From positions 1 through 33,141 of the forward strand of contig SVDS01000046.1 in assembly GCA_015057715.1 (NCBI GenBank): DNA of 33,141 bases. The letters are read 5' to 3'. Source of the stretch: Paenibacillaceae bacterium. Its GTDB lineage: Bacteria > Bacillota > Clostridia > Lachnospirales > Lachnospiraceae. Below the pieces are notes generated by a model. It was not told the origin of the DNA. It ran no database searches and saw only the letters and a list, made by a program, of their open reading frames with translations. The position numbers and the translations under genes are program-made. Shown here piece by piece: positions 8,117-17,700 of this stretch (position 1 is the stretch's first letter; each line of letters begins with the position of its first letter).

Positions 8117-9501
8117 TGGATGTTTTAAAGAAAGTACCAGTCAGAGAACAGGATCCAAAGGTAAGAGCAACAAATTTTGAAGAAGTATGTCTTGGATATA
8201 ATGAAGAAGAAGCTAGAGAAGAGGCCAGCCGCTGCATTCAGTGTAAGAATCCCAAGTGCGTAAAGGGCTGTCCTGTATCCATTAATATACCTGGTTTTAT
8301 TAAAGAGGTGGAAGAGGGCAATATTGAGGAAGCTGCAAAAGTAATCGCACTATCCTCAGCACTTCCTGCAGTATGCGGACGTGTATGTCCCCAGGAGAGT
8401 CAGTGTGAAGGTCAGTGCATCCGCGGAATTAAGGGTGAGCCGGTTTCCATCGGCAAGCTGGAGAGGTTTGTTGCAGACTGGTCCAGAGAGCATGGAATTG
8501 TTCCAGAAGCACCTGAAAAAACCAATGGAAAGAAAGTGGCAGTCATCGGTTCCGGCCCTTCTGGTCTTACCTGTGCAGGGGATCTTGCAAAGCTGGGATA
8601 TGAAGTTACAATATTTGAAGCACTTCATGAGCCTGGCGGTGTACTTACTTATGGTATTCCTGAGTTCCGTCTTCCAAAAGACGGCGTAGTACAGCCGGAG
8701 ATCGATAACGTTAGAAAGCTGGGCGTTAAGATTGAGACCAATGTAATCGTTGGAAAGTCTGTGACCATTGATGAACTTCTTGATGAAGAAGGGTTCCAGG
8801 CTGTATTTATCGGTTCAGGAGCCGGTCTTCCCATGTTCATGGGAATTCCGGGAGAGAATGCCAACGGTGTATTCTCCGCCAATGAATACTTAACAAGAAG
8901 TAATTTAATGAAGGCATTCCGTGACGACTACGATACCCCGATTGTAGCGGGTAATAAGGTAGCAGTTGTCGGCGGAGGCAACGTTGCCATGGACGCAGCC
9001 AGAACGGCTCTTCGTCTTGGCGCTGAGGTGCATGTTGTTTATAGACGAAGCGAGGCGGAGCTTCCTGCAAGAGCGGAAGAAGTCCATCATGCAAAAGAAG
9101 AAGGAATTATATTTGATCTTCTGTCAAACCCGATTGAAATTCTCACCGATGAGAAGGGCTGGGTTAACGGAATGAAATGTATCAGAATGGAACTTGGAGA
9201 ACCGGATGCTTCCGGCAGAAGAAGACCTGTAGAGGTGGAAGGATCTGAATTTGTCATTGATGTAGATACTGTCATCATGTCACTGGGAACATCCCCCAAT
9301 CCTTTAATATCCAATACCACCAAGGGACTGGATATTAATAAGCGCAGATGTATTATTGCAGAGGAGTCTACAGGAAAGACAAGCAAGGAAGGCGTATATG
9401 CCGGAGGAGATGCAGTGACAGGTGCTGCAACTGTAATCCTGGCCATGGAAGCCGGACGTGCTGGCGCAAGAGGAATTGACGAATATCTTTCTGCCAGGTA
9501 G
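8116..9501 (+). CDS. nfnB: NfnB / GltD-like NADPH-binding flavoprotein subunit
   Basis: 461-residue protein of the glutamate-synthase small-subunit family. The N-terminal domain has two [4Fe-4S] cysteine sets: C40, C43, C48, C52 and C87, C91, C97, C101. The FAD-binding motif GSGPSG is at 145-150 and the NADPH-binding motif GGGNVAM starts at 286. A conserved family ending (YAGGDAVTGAATVILAMEAG) is intact. Such proteins are often labelled homotetrameric glutamate synthase GltA, but no large GltB-type subunit is here, and the one-base overlap with nfnA points to the bifurcating transhydrogenase large subunit. A stand-alone glutamate synthase role is the alternative. Confidence 0.88.
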   Translation: MDVLKKVPVREQDPKVRATNFEEVCLGYNEEEAREEASRCIQCKNPKCVKGCPVSINIPGFIKEVEEGNIEEAAKVIALSSALPAVCGRVCPQESQCEGQCIRGIKGEPVSIGKLERFVADWSREHGIVPEAPEKTNGKKVAVIGSGPSGLTCAGDLAKLGYEVTIFEALHEPGGVLTYGIPEFRLPKDGVVQPEIDNVRKLGVKIETNVIVGKSVTIDELLDEEGFQAVFIGSGAGLPMFMGIPGENANGVFSANEYLTRSNLMKAFRDDYDTPIVAGNKVAVVGGGNVAMDAARTALRLGAEVHVVYRRSEAELPARAEEVHHAKEEGIIFDLLSNPIEILTDEKGWVNGMKCIRMELGEPDASGRRRPVEVEGSEFVIDVDTVIMSLGTSPNPLISNTTKGLDINKRRCIIAEESTGKTSKEGVYAGGDAVTGAATVILAMEAGRAGARGIDEYLSAR

Positions 9502-9515
9502 TAATCCGGACAGAT

Positions 9516-9545
9516 AAGGGCTGCCGCTAATTTGGCAGCCCTTTT
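9516..9545 (+). terminator. Terminator after nfnB
   Basis: AAGGGCTGCC (9516-9525) pairs perfectly with GGCAGCCCTT (9534-9543) around an 8-base loop, ending in four T. Confidence 0.75.
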
Positions 9546-9565
9546 GAAACGGAGAAAAATTTTTT

Positions 9566-10930
9566 ATGAATAAAAAAGTAGATTTACTAAAGGGACACAT
9601 CTTTACTTCGCTCACAGAGCTGGCACTTCCTATTATGGTCACTGCATTGGTACAGATGGCTTATAACCTGACGGATATGGCGTGGATCGGTATTGCTGGC
9701 GCTTCATCGGTTGCTGCGGTGGGAGCAGGGGGTATGTATGTGTGGCTTTCCCAGGGTGTTGTTGCACTGGCTAAAATGGGCGGACAGGTTAAAGTTGCCC
9801 ATGCTCTTGGCGGAGGCAGGAAAGAAGAAGCCGCTCAATATGCATCAGGGGCACTTCAGCTTGGCATTCTGTTCTCTATTCTTTACGGTGCTCTTTGCAT
9901 ATTTGGGGCTAAGCCGCTGATTGTTTTTTTTGGACTGAGCAACAGATGGATTGTGGAGAATGCCCAGATATATTTAAAAATAACCTGCGGGCTGATTGTA
10001 TTTTCCTATATGAATGTGATCCTGACCGGAATCCTTACAGCCATGGGAGACAGCAGAACTCCTTTAAAGGCGAATGTGGTAGGACTTGTATTAAATATGG
10101 TTTTAGATCCCATCTTAATTTTTGGATTGGGACCGGTAAAAGGTTTTGGCGTGGCCGGGGCAGCAGCAGCTACGGTATTTGCCCAGGCAGTTGTAACACT
10201 TGTATTTATAATAGCAATTCGTAAAGACAAACTGGTATTTGATAAAGTACGGCTGATCCAGAAAGTTCCGTGGGACTATATGAGCTCTATGATCAGAATT
10301 GGATTCCCTGCTTCTGTTCAGAATTTAATCTACACCAGCATTTCCATGATTTTAACCCGGTTTGTAGCTGAATTTGGTGATACGGCAGTTGCCGTACTCC
10401 GGGTAGGCGGGCAGATTGAATCCATCTCATGGATGACTGCAGATGGTTTTGCAGCTGCAATTAACTCCTTTGTGGGTCAGAATTACGGAGCAAAGCAGTA
10501 TGGGAGAGTAAAAAAGGGATATTTTACGGCAGTGGCAGTCATGTTTTTATGGGGATTATTCTGCACCTTTTTGCTGATTGTTTTTCCGAAGCAGATATTC
10601 GGACTATTCATACATGAGGCAGATGTAATTCCTATGGGAGTGCGTTATCTTGTTATTATAGGTGTCAGCCAGATGTTTATGTGTGTGGAGCTTACCACGG
10701 TAGGCGCGCTCTCGGGGCTTGGAAAAACCCTGCTCAGTTCTGTAATCAGTATTGTGTTTACCACAGCAAGAATTCCTCTTGCCATGTTCCTTGGAAGTAC
10801 CTCTTTGGGACTTGACGGAATCTGGTGGGCCTTTTCCATATCCAGTATTATAAAAGGAATACTGTTTTTCCTGTGTTTTATTGTGGTATCCAGAAAGATT
10901 GGAAAACATCAGGAGAAAAATTTTCTATAA
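9566..10930 (+). CDS. MATE family multidrug/Na+ efflux transporter
   Basis: 454-residue inner-membrane protein with about twelve hydrophobic segments arranged in two similar halves. Family features include the N-terminal LTELALPIMVTALVQMAYNL segment with TDMAWIG after it, SFVGQNYGA in the second half (a hallmark of MATE proteins) and GxxxALG-type glycine patterns (AHALGGG). It would export cationic drugs or metabolites using a Na+ or H+ gradient; the substrate cannot be told from the sequence. A GGAG 11 bases before the ATG is a rather distant ribosome binding site. A terminator precedes it, but no clear promoter was found in the 20-base gap, so transcription may come from read-through. Confidence 0.9.
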   Translation: MNKKVDLLKGHIFTSLTELALPIMVTALVQMAYNLTDMAWIGIAGASSVAAVGAGGMYVWLSQGVVALAKMGGQVKVAHALGGGRKEEAAQYASGALQLGILFSILYGALCIFGAKPLIVFFGLSNRWIVENAQIYLKITCGLIVFSYMNVILTGILTAMGDSRTPLKANVVGLVLNMVLDPILIFGLGPVKGFGVAGAAAATVFAQAVVTLVFIIAIRKDKLVFDKVRLIQKVPWDYMSSMIRIGFPASVQNLIYTSISMILTRFVAEFGDTAVAVLRVGGQIESISWMTADGFAAAINSFVGQNYGAKQYGRVKKGYFTAVAVMFLWGLFCTFLLIVFPKQIFGLFIHEADVIPMGVRYLVIIGVSQMFMCVELTTVGALSGLGKTLLSSVISIVFTTARIPLAMFLGSTSLGLDGIWWAFSISSIIKGILFFLCFIVVSRKIGKHQEKNFL

Positions 10931-11016
10931 AATTTCATTTTGGACTTGAATTTTACCCTCAGTTTACGTTAACATATAGGAGGGATAAAGATAGAAAAAA
11001 TGCAAAGGAACTGACG

Positions 11017-12264
11017 ATGAAACGAAAAGTACAGATTATGTATCATAAAAATGCAGGGGTACTGCGAAGACTGTTCTGCGGTATAATGATAAGTGCCATG
11101 GTCTGCACACAGACTGTTCCGGTCTTTGCGACTTCCAAGGCGGAAAAAGAAAAGCAGGAAGCTCAGAAAAAGCTGAATGAGGCTAATAAACAGGCACAGG
11201 ATGCTGCCAATAAGAAAAATGCGGCTCAGAATCAGGTCTCTAAGCTTACCACTGATTTAACCGCTCTTTTATCAGATATTAAGGTCTTGGAAAACGATAT
11301 GGCCAATAAAGAAAAAGAAATTAAACAGGCTGAATCGGATTACCAGGAGGCGAAGAAAGAAGAAGAAAAGCAGTATCTTGCCATGAAAAAAAGAATCCAG
11401 TATATGTATGAGAAGGGTGATACAGAATACATGGATATTTTTCTGCAGGTAAAGGATATGTCGGATCTGCTTAATAAAGCAGAATATGTGGAAGGAATCT
11501 ATACATATGACCGGAAGATGCTTGTAAAATTCCAGGAGACCAAGCAGCAGGTTGCTGATTATAAGGATGATCTGGAAGAGGACAAGAATGAGATGGAAGT
11601 AATGGAGCTGGAGTATAAGGATCAGAAGAAACAGCTGGAAACTCTCATTGCAACAAAGAAAAAAGAAGTCTCTAATTTTGACAGCCAGCTGGCACAGGCC
11701 AAAAAGGATGCCGATATTTATGCCCAGACGGTAGCAAAAAAGAATGAAGAAATCCGTAAGACCAAAGAAGAAGAAGCCAGAAAAAAAGCAGCAGAGCAGG
11801 CAAGAAAAAAGGCAGAAGAGGATGCAAGGAAAAAAGCCGCCTCTAACACTGGCAGCCGAAGCACCAATAATAATAACAAATACTCCGGACCTACTGCATC
11901 GAAAAGTACAGGGGGAACGGCTCAGGGAAGATCAGTTGCGGATTACGGTCTGCAGTTTGTGGGTAACCCCTATGTGTTTGGCGGAACCAGTCTGACAAAC
12001 GGAACAGACTGCTCCGGATTTGTGCAGGGCGTATACAAGCATTTTGGATATTCGTTGCCAAGAAGTTCCTCCGAGCAGCGTTCTGCCGGAGCAGAAGTCT
12101 CTTATTCCGATGCCCAGCCTGGAGATTTAATCTGTTATGCAGGTCATATTGGCATTTATATCGGGAATGGTCAGATCGTTCATGCAAGCTCTCCAGCTAC
12201 CGGTATCAAGGTTGGTACTGCCACCTATCGTACGATCTTATCGGTGAGGAGAATCATACAATAG
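11017..12264 (+). CDS. Secreted NlpC/P60 peptidoglycan hydrolase with N-terminal coiled coil
   Basis: 415 residues. A signal peptide (basic start, hydrophobic core to about residue 37) ends in VFA before TSKAEK. A long Lys/Glu/Ala-rich coiled coil (about 40-270) of the PcsB/CwlO type follows, then a low-complexity RKKAEEDARKKAAS to Asn-rich linker, then the NlpC/P60 domain. The catalytic residues are visible: C332 in DCSGFV, H377 in GHIGIYIG and H389 in IVHAS. Such enzymes cut D-glutamyl-diamino acid bonds in the cell wall during division or growth, with the coiled coil restraining or positioning the enzyme. The start is chosen because AAAGGAA lies six bases before this ATG and gives a complete signal peptide; an open frame extends upstream into the MATE gene without meaning. 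Confidence 0.9.
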   Translation: MKRKVQIMYHKNAGVLRRLFCGIMISAMVCTQTVPVFATSKAEKEKQEAQKKLNEANKQAQDAANKKNAAQNQVSKLTTDLTALLSDIKVLENDMANKEKEIKQAESDYQEAKKEEEKQYLAMKKRIQYMYEKGDTEYMDIFLQVKDMSDLLNKAEYVEGIYTYDRKMLVKFQETKQQVADYKDDLEEDKNEMEVMELEYKDQKKQLETLIATKKKEVSNFDSQLAQAKKDADIYAQTVAKKNEEIRKTKEEEARKKAAEQARKKAEEDARKKAASNTGSRSTNNNNKYSGPTASKSTGGTAQGRSVADYGLQFVGNPYVFGGTSLTNGTDCSGFVQGVYKHFGYSLPRSSSEQRSAGAEVSYSDAQPGDLICYAGHIGIYIGNGQIVHASSPATGIKVGTATYRTILSVRRIIQ

Positions 12265-12279
12265 TCAGTATTATGGCCG

Positions 12280-12322
12280 GCCGGAGGGAAGATATGGGTC
12301 AGTTTCTTCCTCCGGCTGTTTT
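12280..12322 (+). terminator. Terminator after the NlpC/P60 gene
   Basis: GCCGGAGG-GAAG (from 12280) pairs with CTTCCTCCGGC (12306-12316) with one bulged G, then TGTTTT. The upstream GGCCGGCC palindrome partly overlaps the left arm. Confidence 0.65.
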
Positions 12323-12385
12323 GCAAGCCCTAAAAAACACTTGCGGAATTCGACAGAATATGAGAAAATGATATCAAGTATGATG

Positions 12386-12394
12386 TGATATAAT
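12386..12394 (+). promoter_or_regulatory. Extended -10 promoter for the NifU-like/GGGtGRT operon
   Basis: TGATATAAT (TGn plus TATAAT at 12389-12394), 49 bases before the ATG. No good -35 is seen at the right distance. Confidence 0.5.
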
Positions 12395-12442
12395 TAACAA
12401 AGTACTTTTCATGATGATTACTTATTTGAAAGGAGTTTTAAC

Positions 12443-13135
12443 ATGATTTATTCACATGAAGTAGAAGAGATGTGCACAGTAGCACAGGGCGTTCATCACG
12501 GCGCTGCTCCAATCCCAGAAGAAGCAAAATGGGTAAAATCAAAAGAAGTTAAAGATATCTCCGGTCTGACACACGGTGTTGGCTGGTGTGCTCCCCAGCA
12601 GGGCGCATGCAAGCTGACCCTTAACGTAAAAGAGGGTATTATTCAGGAAGCATTAGTAGAAACAATCGGATGCTCCGGTATGACACACTCCGCTGCTATG
12701 GCAGCTGAGATTCTGCCAGGATTAACCGTTTTAGAGGCATTGAATACAGACCTTGTTTGTGATGCCATCAATACAGCGATGAGAGAATTATTCTTACAGA
12801 TCGCATACGGAAGAACTCAGAGTGCATTCTCAGAAGACGGACTTCCAGTTGGTGCGGGACTGGAAGACTTAGGAAAAGGTCTTCGTTCTCAGGTTGGTAC
12901 CATGTATGGAACCTTAAAGAAAGGTCCTCGCTATTTGGAAATGGCTGAAGGCTATGTAACCGGCATTGCTCTTGATGAAGAAGATCAGATCATTGGATAT
13001 CAGTTCGTAAGTCTTGGTAAGATGACTGATTTCATCAAAAAAGGTGATGATCCCAACACTGCATGGGAAAAAGCAAAAGGACAGTACGGCCGTGTAGCGG
13101 AAGCTGCAAAGATCATTGACCCAAGACACGAATAG
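12443..13135 (+). CDS. NifU-like iron-sulfur scaffold protein, partner of GGGtGRT protein
   Basis: 230-residue cytoplasmic protein. The first half resembles the NifU/IscU N-terminal scaffold domain: GWCAPQQGACKL (C49, C56), then ETIGCSGMTHSAAMAAEI (C77) and C106, matching the family layout of three cluster-binding Cys and the GC-x-S/M-x2-S block. The second half is not familiar. Genes of this kind are usually annotated iron-sulfur cluster assembly scaffold protein and sit next to a GGGtGRT protein gene, as here. AAAGGAG is eight bases from the ATG. Codon choice (many GGT, GCT, CGT) suggests high expression. The actual client or function is unknown to me. Confidence 0.75.
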   Translation: MIYSHEVEEMCTVAQGVHHGAAPIPEEAKWVKSKEVKDISGLTHGVGWCAPQQGACKLTLNVKEGIIQEALVETIGCSGMTHSAAMAAEILPGLTVLEALNTDLVCDAINTAMRELFLQIAYGRTQSAFSEDGLPVGAGLEDLGKGLRSQVGTMYGTLKKGPRYLEMAEGYVTGIALDEEDQIIGYQFVSLGKMTDFIKKGDDPNTAWEKAKGQYGRVAEAAKIIDPRHE

Positions 13136-13136
13136 T

Positions 13137-13156
13137 CGGTCGGCGAAAGCCTGCCG
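13137..13156 (+). other. Intercistronic GAAA-tetraloop hairpin
   Basis: CGGTCGGC (13137-13144) and GCCTGCCG (13149-13156) pair around a GAAA loop, with one G-U pair and one mismatch. It lies between the two co-oriented genes and has no T run, so it may affect mRNA stability rather than termination. Confidence 0.35.
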
Positions 13157-13209
13157 GTATCCGGTTATGAAAGCGAAGAGATTTGGCCAATAATAAGGAG
13201 GACAAGATA

Positions 13210-14220
13210 ATGGCTTTATTTGAATCATATGAGAGAAGAATTGACAAAATCAATTCTGTTTTAAACAGCTATGGCATCGCTTCCATTGAAGAAGCGGAAA
13301 AGATTACAAAAGATGCAGGTCTGGATGTTTACGAACAGGTGAAGAAGATCCAGCCTATCTGTTTTGAAAATGCTTGTTGGGCTTATACAGTAGGCGCAGC
13401 GATCGCAATCAAAAAAGGCTGCAGAAAAGCAGCAGATGCAGCAGCAGCAATTGGTGAAGGTCTTCAGGCTTTCTGTATCCCAGGTTCCGTAGCTGATCAG
13501 CGTAACGTAGGTATTGGTCATGGTAATCTTGGAAAGATGCTTCTGGAAGAGGGCACAGACTGTTTCTGCTTCCTTGCTGGTCATGAGTCCTTTGCAGCAG
13601 CAGAAGGCGCTATCGGTATTGCTGAGAAGGCAAACAAAGTACGTCAGAAACCATTAAGAGTAATCTTAAACGGTTTAGGAAAAGACGCAGCTCAGATCAT
13701 TTCCAGAATCAATGGATTTACATATGTAGAAACTGAAATGGATTATTACACAGGCGAAGTGAAAGAACTGTTCAGAAAATCCTATTCAGAAGGTTTAAGA
13801 GCAAAAGTTAACTGCTACGGCGCTAACGACGTAACAGAAGGCGTTGCTATCATGTGGAAGGAAGGCGTTGACGTTTCCATCACTGGTAACTCCACCAACC
13901 CAACCAGATTCCAGCATCCAGTAGCAGGAACCTACAAAAAAGAATGTACAGAAAAAGGCAAAAAGTACTTCTCAGTCGCTTCCGGCGGCGGTACAGGACG
14001 TACGCTTCACCCAGATAACATGGCAGCAGGTCCAGCTTCCTATGGTATGACAGATACTATGGGACGTATGCACTCTGACGCTCAGTTCGCAGGTTCTTCT
14101 TCCGTTCCGGCTCACGTAGAGATGATGGGTCTGATCGGTATGGGTAACAACCCTATGGTTGGAGCCACTGTAGCTGTAGCTGTTGGTATTGAAGAGGCTG
14201 CTAACGCAGGTAAATTCTAA
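13210..14220 (+). CDS. GGGtGRT family protein
   Basis: 336-residue protein with the name-giving motif GGGTGRT at 259-265 inside SVASGGGTGRTLHP, followed by the conserved Gly/Met-rich tail (AAGPASYGMTDTMGRMHSDA, then MMGLIGMGNNPMVG). No membrane segment or signal peptide. The family is widespread in anaerobes and its biochemical role is not known to me; the recurrent neighbour is the NifU-like scaffold upstream, suggesting a metal- or Fe-S-linked task. AAGGAGG (13195-13201) eight bases before the ATG sets this start; an in-frame TTG at 13183 lies upstream of that site and is not used. Codons look adapted to strong expression. Its last codons and terminator are duplicated 5.5 kb downstream. Confidence 0.85.
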   Translation: MALFESYERRIDKINSVLNSYGIASIEEAEKITKDAGLDVYEQVKKIQPICFENACWAYTVGAAIAIKKGCRKAADAAAAIGEGLQAFCIPGSVADQRNVGIGHGNLGKMLLEEGTDCFCFLAGHESFAAAEGAIGIAEKANKVRQKPLRVILNGLGKDAAQIISRINGFTYVETEMDYYTGEVKELFRKSYSEGLRAKVNCYGANDVTEGVAIMWKEGVDVSITGNSTNPTRFQHPVAGTYKKECTEKGKKYFSVASGGGTGRTLHPDNMAAGPASYGMTDTMGRMHSDAQFAGSSSVPAHVEMMGLIGMGNNPMVGATVAVAVGIEEAANAGKF

Positions 14221-14300
14221 TGATAAAACCTTGATTTTTCAAGGGAAAATACCATTTGATATAGAAAAGAGGAGTTCGCTTTGGGCGGCTCCTCTTTTTG
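14195..14300 (+). repeat. Left copy of a ~107-bp direct repeat (3' end of GGGtGRT gene plus terminator)
   Basis: Matches 19746-19853 with about 11 mismatches and one 2-base gap. It begins in the last codons of the GGGtGRT gene, passes the shared stop segment AGGTAAATTCTAA, and ends with the terminator. Confidence 0.85.
14266..14299 (+). terminator. Terminator after the GGGtGRT gene
   Basis: AAAGAGGAG (14266-14274) pairs with CTCCTCTTT (14289-14297), followed by T residues to 14299. Confidence 0.85.
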
Positions 14301-14400
14301 CATGGGTGTGGGAAGATAATGCATTTGTCAGCCATTTGTCTTCTAATAACGCTCTTGCGGCACCTTAGGTAAGATATATAAATTTTATTTTTAAGTGTAA

Positions 14401-14437
14401 AAATGAGCCTTTTAAGTGTAAAGGCTCATTTTTTTTA
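14401..14437 (+). terminator. Strong stand-alone terminator at the left of the island
   Basis: AAATGAGCCTTT (14401-14412) pairs perfectly with AAAGGCTCATTT (14420-14431) across a 7-base loop, followed by a T run. The minus strand also has T residues after the stem, so it may work both ways. No gene is seen between it and the previous terminator (14300-14400); it may be the scar of a lost gene. Confidence 0.8.
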
Positions 14438-14507
14438 TTTTTCGCGTTATTCTTCTTGCAACTTGCATTATTATTTCCAATCTTTTTAGTCAAAGGAGTG
14501 TGATGGA

Positions 14508-14723
14508 ATGGAAAAGCGCAGGCGTGAGGATTCACCGCTTCCAGCCCCAAATACGGAGGGCAATGTGTGGCCAAAGCAGACTTGCCCAGCTTTTGAGCCA
14601 AGGGCTGACACACCTGAAGGATTGCGGCAGTGCTGGTATTGCCGGTATGCTGATTTTCACCTGGACAAGCCTCGTGCACTGGAGGTAGGCGTATGTTACT
14701 GGCCAAAAAAAATATTAAAATAG
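14508..14723 (+). CDS. Small Cys/Trp-containing protein upstream of the surface protein
   Basis: 71 residues, Arg-rich at the start (MEKRRRED), with C26, then Q-C42-W-Y-C45-R-Y-A-D-F and C63 in VGVCYWP. The CxxC plus flanking Cys suggests a small zinc- or disulfide-stabilised fold; I do not recognise a named family. AAAGGAG (14492-14498) is nine bases before this ATG; the ATG at 14503 is too close and opens another frame. Its TAG (14721-14723) runs into the GGAG that serves the large surface-protein gene 15 bases on, which suggests coupled translation of the two. Whether it regulates or assists the surface protein is inference. Confidence 0.6.
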   Translation: MEKRRREDSPLPAPNTEGNVWPKQTCPAFEPRADTPEGLRQCWYCRYADFHLDKPRALEVGVCYWPKKILK

Positions 14724-14737
14724 GAGAATAAAACAAA

Positions 14738-17700
14738 ATGCGAAAGAGAGTTTTAAGTATTTGGCTCTCGGTGTGCATGGTGCTGACTATGCTGCCGATT
14801 TCGGTTATGGCAGAAGAAGTAAGTAAACCAGCGGGTGCAAGGGGTGAAATTATAGCTTTTGAACCGCTTGCCGAATCAGAAAAATCCGTTGAGACCGGCA
14901 CATCGATTGAAAATTTGGAACTTCCCGAAGAACTCACGGCAACAGTGCGGACAGCCCTATCTGCCGACAGCGGGACAGAGGAGGAGCCTGTGCAGGATTC
15001 AGGCGAATTCCAGGAAAATGATGCGTTGGCTGATCCGGCGGTGGCAACAGCCTCTTCTGCTATAAAAGAGAGTGGTGATGACCATGAGAAGGCTCCTGCT
15101 CCCGAATGGGAGGAAACGACTGTTGATATTCCGGTTACATGGACAGCTGAGCCGGAATATACCGGAAATGAAACCGGTGATTTTGTATTTACGCCGGTAA
15201 TAAAGGGTTACACAGTGAGTGCGGATCTGCCGGAAATTAACGTAACGGTGGGTGTACAGCTCCCTATGATGGTTCTGCGTGCAGGTACTCCCACCACCTA
15301 CGGAGATTTTTCAGTCAGCATAGATGAAGACGGTGCAGCACCGGTCTATGACAATGGTGTCCTGTCATTGGGCACGGCTGGTGAGTACACGGTGAGCATG
15401 GCTGATGGGAAAGACTCTACTTCCGACCGCATTGTAGTTACTGTGGCAGGTGTCACACTAAATCTGGACGGCGTGGAAATCAACGCACAAGATGGATTAA
15501 AGGGTGGGCAAAACGGCGCGAATGCTTTAACCGTGACAAGCGGTACCGTCACCTTGAGTGTGATTGAGGATAGTTCCCTGACAGGTGGTGCGGGCTACTC
15601 CTCTACTTATGCCCCAACCAACGGCGGTTCAGGAATCAGCGGTAATGTTGCGGTCACTGGTACGGAAACACTCTGTGTCAATGGAGGTACAGGGGGATTT
15701 TCCGAAGTAGTCCTCAGCAACAGTGGCAGCGGTATCCTTGGCGACGTTTCTATCAGCGGGGCGGTGAACGTTATCGCAGTGGGTGGCAATAACCAGAACC
15801 CCGGTCCTGGCAGGGCTGGCAACGGCATTACCGGTCATGTGTCCGTTAGTAATGGTGCGATTCTTACTGCCGTCGGCGGTATGAGCCAAAGCCCTATGTA
15901 TACAGGCGGCAATGGCATTAATGGAAACCTGACCGTCACAGGAAACGCCTCGGCCAATTTAACCGGCGGAGACGCTATTTTGAGTACTCCAGGCATTGCG
16001 CTCACTGGCACCTTGACTGCCACGGGCGTTACGCTCAAGGGTGGATTTACCGGCCTTACAGATGAGATAACCAGCAAAGACCCACGTCTCAACCAATTCC
16101 ACTATGTCGCGGTTGAACCTACGCTGATTTCGGATAACTCAACCTTCGATTTCTGTAACGGTACAGCTACCGTAACTGTTAAGCCCAGCTCCGATCCCCA
16201 ATGGGAAGAAACCGGCTATTCTTTTGCTGGCTGGTATACGGCTCCCAACGGACAGGGAACGGAACTCATTGGTGCCGGTGACCGCGGAGTTACTTATTAC
16301 GCCAAGTGGAACTATAACGGTTACACCGTCCGCACCACGGCGCTGGATTTGACGGGTATCAGTGGTTCCAGGCCCTACGGCTCAACCCCAAGTGGCAGTG
16401 TATACACCAACCCTGCTGAGGGCTGGACATGGTACGCGGCCGAAACTACAGTGGACGGGGAAAGATATGCTGCCAATACACTTGTTCTCTCCGGTATGAC
16501 CGTTCACACCACTACTTCCGCCGCTTTGACAGTTCCGGCCGAAACGACCGTTGTGTTGGAGGAGGATTCTGAAAACGCCGTCATAAGCGGCTATACCTCA
16601 TCAAATAGTGAGGATGTTTTTACCTATGGTCTTTATGGCAAAGGTGCATTGCACATGAAAGGCGGCGGAACGCTGAATGCCCAAGCTGGTACAGCTGCAT
16701 ATACCAACAGCAACGGTGAAAAAGAAGGCAGCAGCTATGGTATTTACAGCGTGGGAGCGCTCAACTTTTCTTCCTGCACCGTCAATGCCTATGGTGGTCG
16801 CGGTGTAACAACAGGTTCTGATAACAAAAGCTCCGGAATATATTCCGATGCAACACTGAATATCAGCAGTGGCTCTATTACCGGTTACGGCGGATCGGGA
16901 AGGGTTCAAAGCATAGGAATCGTCTCCCAAGGCAATATAGAAATAACAGGCGGCACTGTTACCGGAGAAAGTGGTTCTGATGATATACGTCAGGGCTACG
17001 GATTGGCTTCGTTGCAAGGGAACATCTCCATCTCCGGCGGCAGCGTTACCGGCACGGGCAGTGCGATAAGCGGAACAAATACTTTCAGTGCGGGCATTCT
17101 TGCATTGGGAGCAGTGGAAATCACAGATGGAAGTGTCACCGGGATCGCAGGCAATGCCGAGGCCAGTTACGGTATCATCGGTGGCTTTTTGTCAGTAAAT
17201 ATTACCGGAGGAACAATCACAGCCAAAAACGGTGCGGCTGCGAATTCTGCTGCGATCGCCACCCTCGGCGACGGCTCCATAAGCAAACTCACCGTAGGCA
17301 GTCTGGAAAAGCCTGCCGCAATAGCCAATGCCTCCGACGGCACAAACCTAATTGCAACCAGCAACGGTGAAATTTTGAGCAAACAATTAGTGATGTCCGG
17401 CAGTGATGCCGTGGTGGTTAGCTTCTCTACCTATGTCATTACTGCGAATGCCGCCATCAATGGAAGCTACAGCGTAACGGTAAACGGCAGCACTTTGGCC
17501 TATGCCAGATCAGGGGATACTGTCGCCATTACCCACACCGCAAAAAGCGGATACGAGGTGGATAGCATTTCCGTCTGCAAAACCAGCGACACAAATATTG
17601 CCGTGACTGTTACAAATGGCAGCTTTACCATGCCCGATTACGCGGTTACCGTCAGTGTGATTTTTAAACTGTCTGCTCCAACGGATGCACAGCTCCTTGC

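Noticed and set aside
13137-13156. c-di-GMP or other riboswitch between the NifU-like and GGGtGRT genes
   Set aside because: Only one GAAA-loop hairpin is present; the conserved riboswitch core sequences are missing and the gap is only 74 bases.
14365-14937. 190-codon minus-strand frame over the small Cys gene and the start of the surface-protein gene
   Set aside because: It crosses the strong terminator stem, has no clear ribosome site, and its product is low-complexity. The plus-strand genes have better starts and domains.
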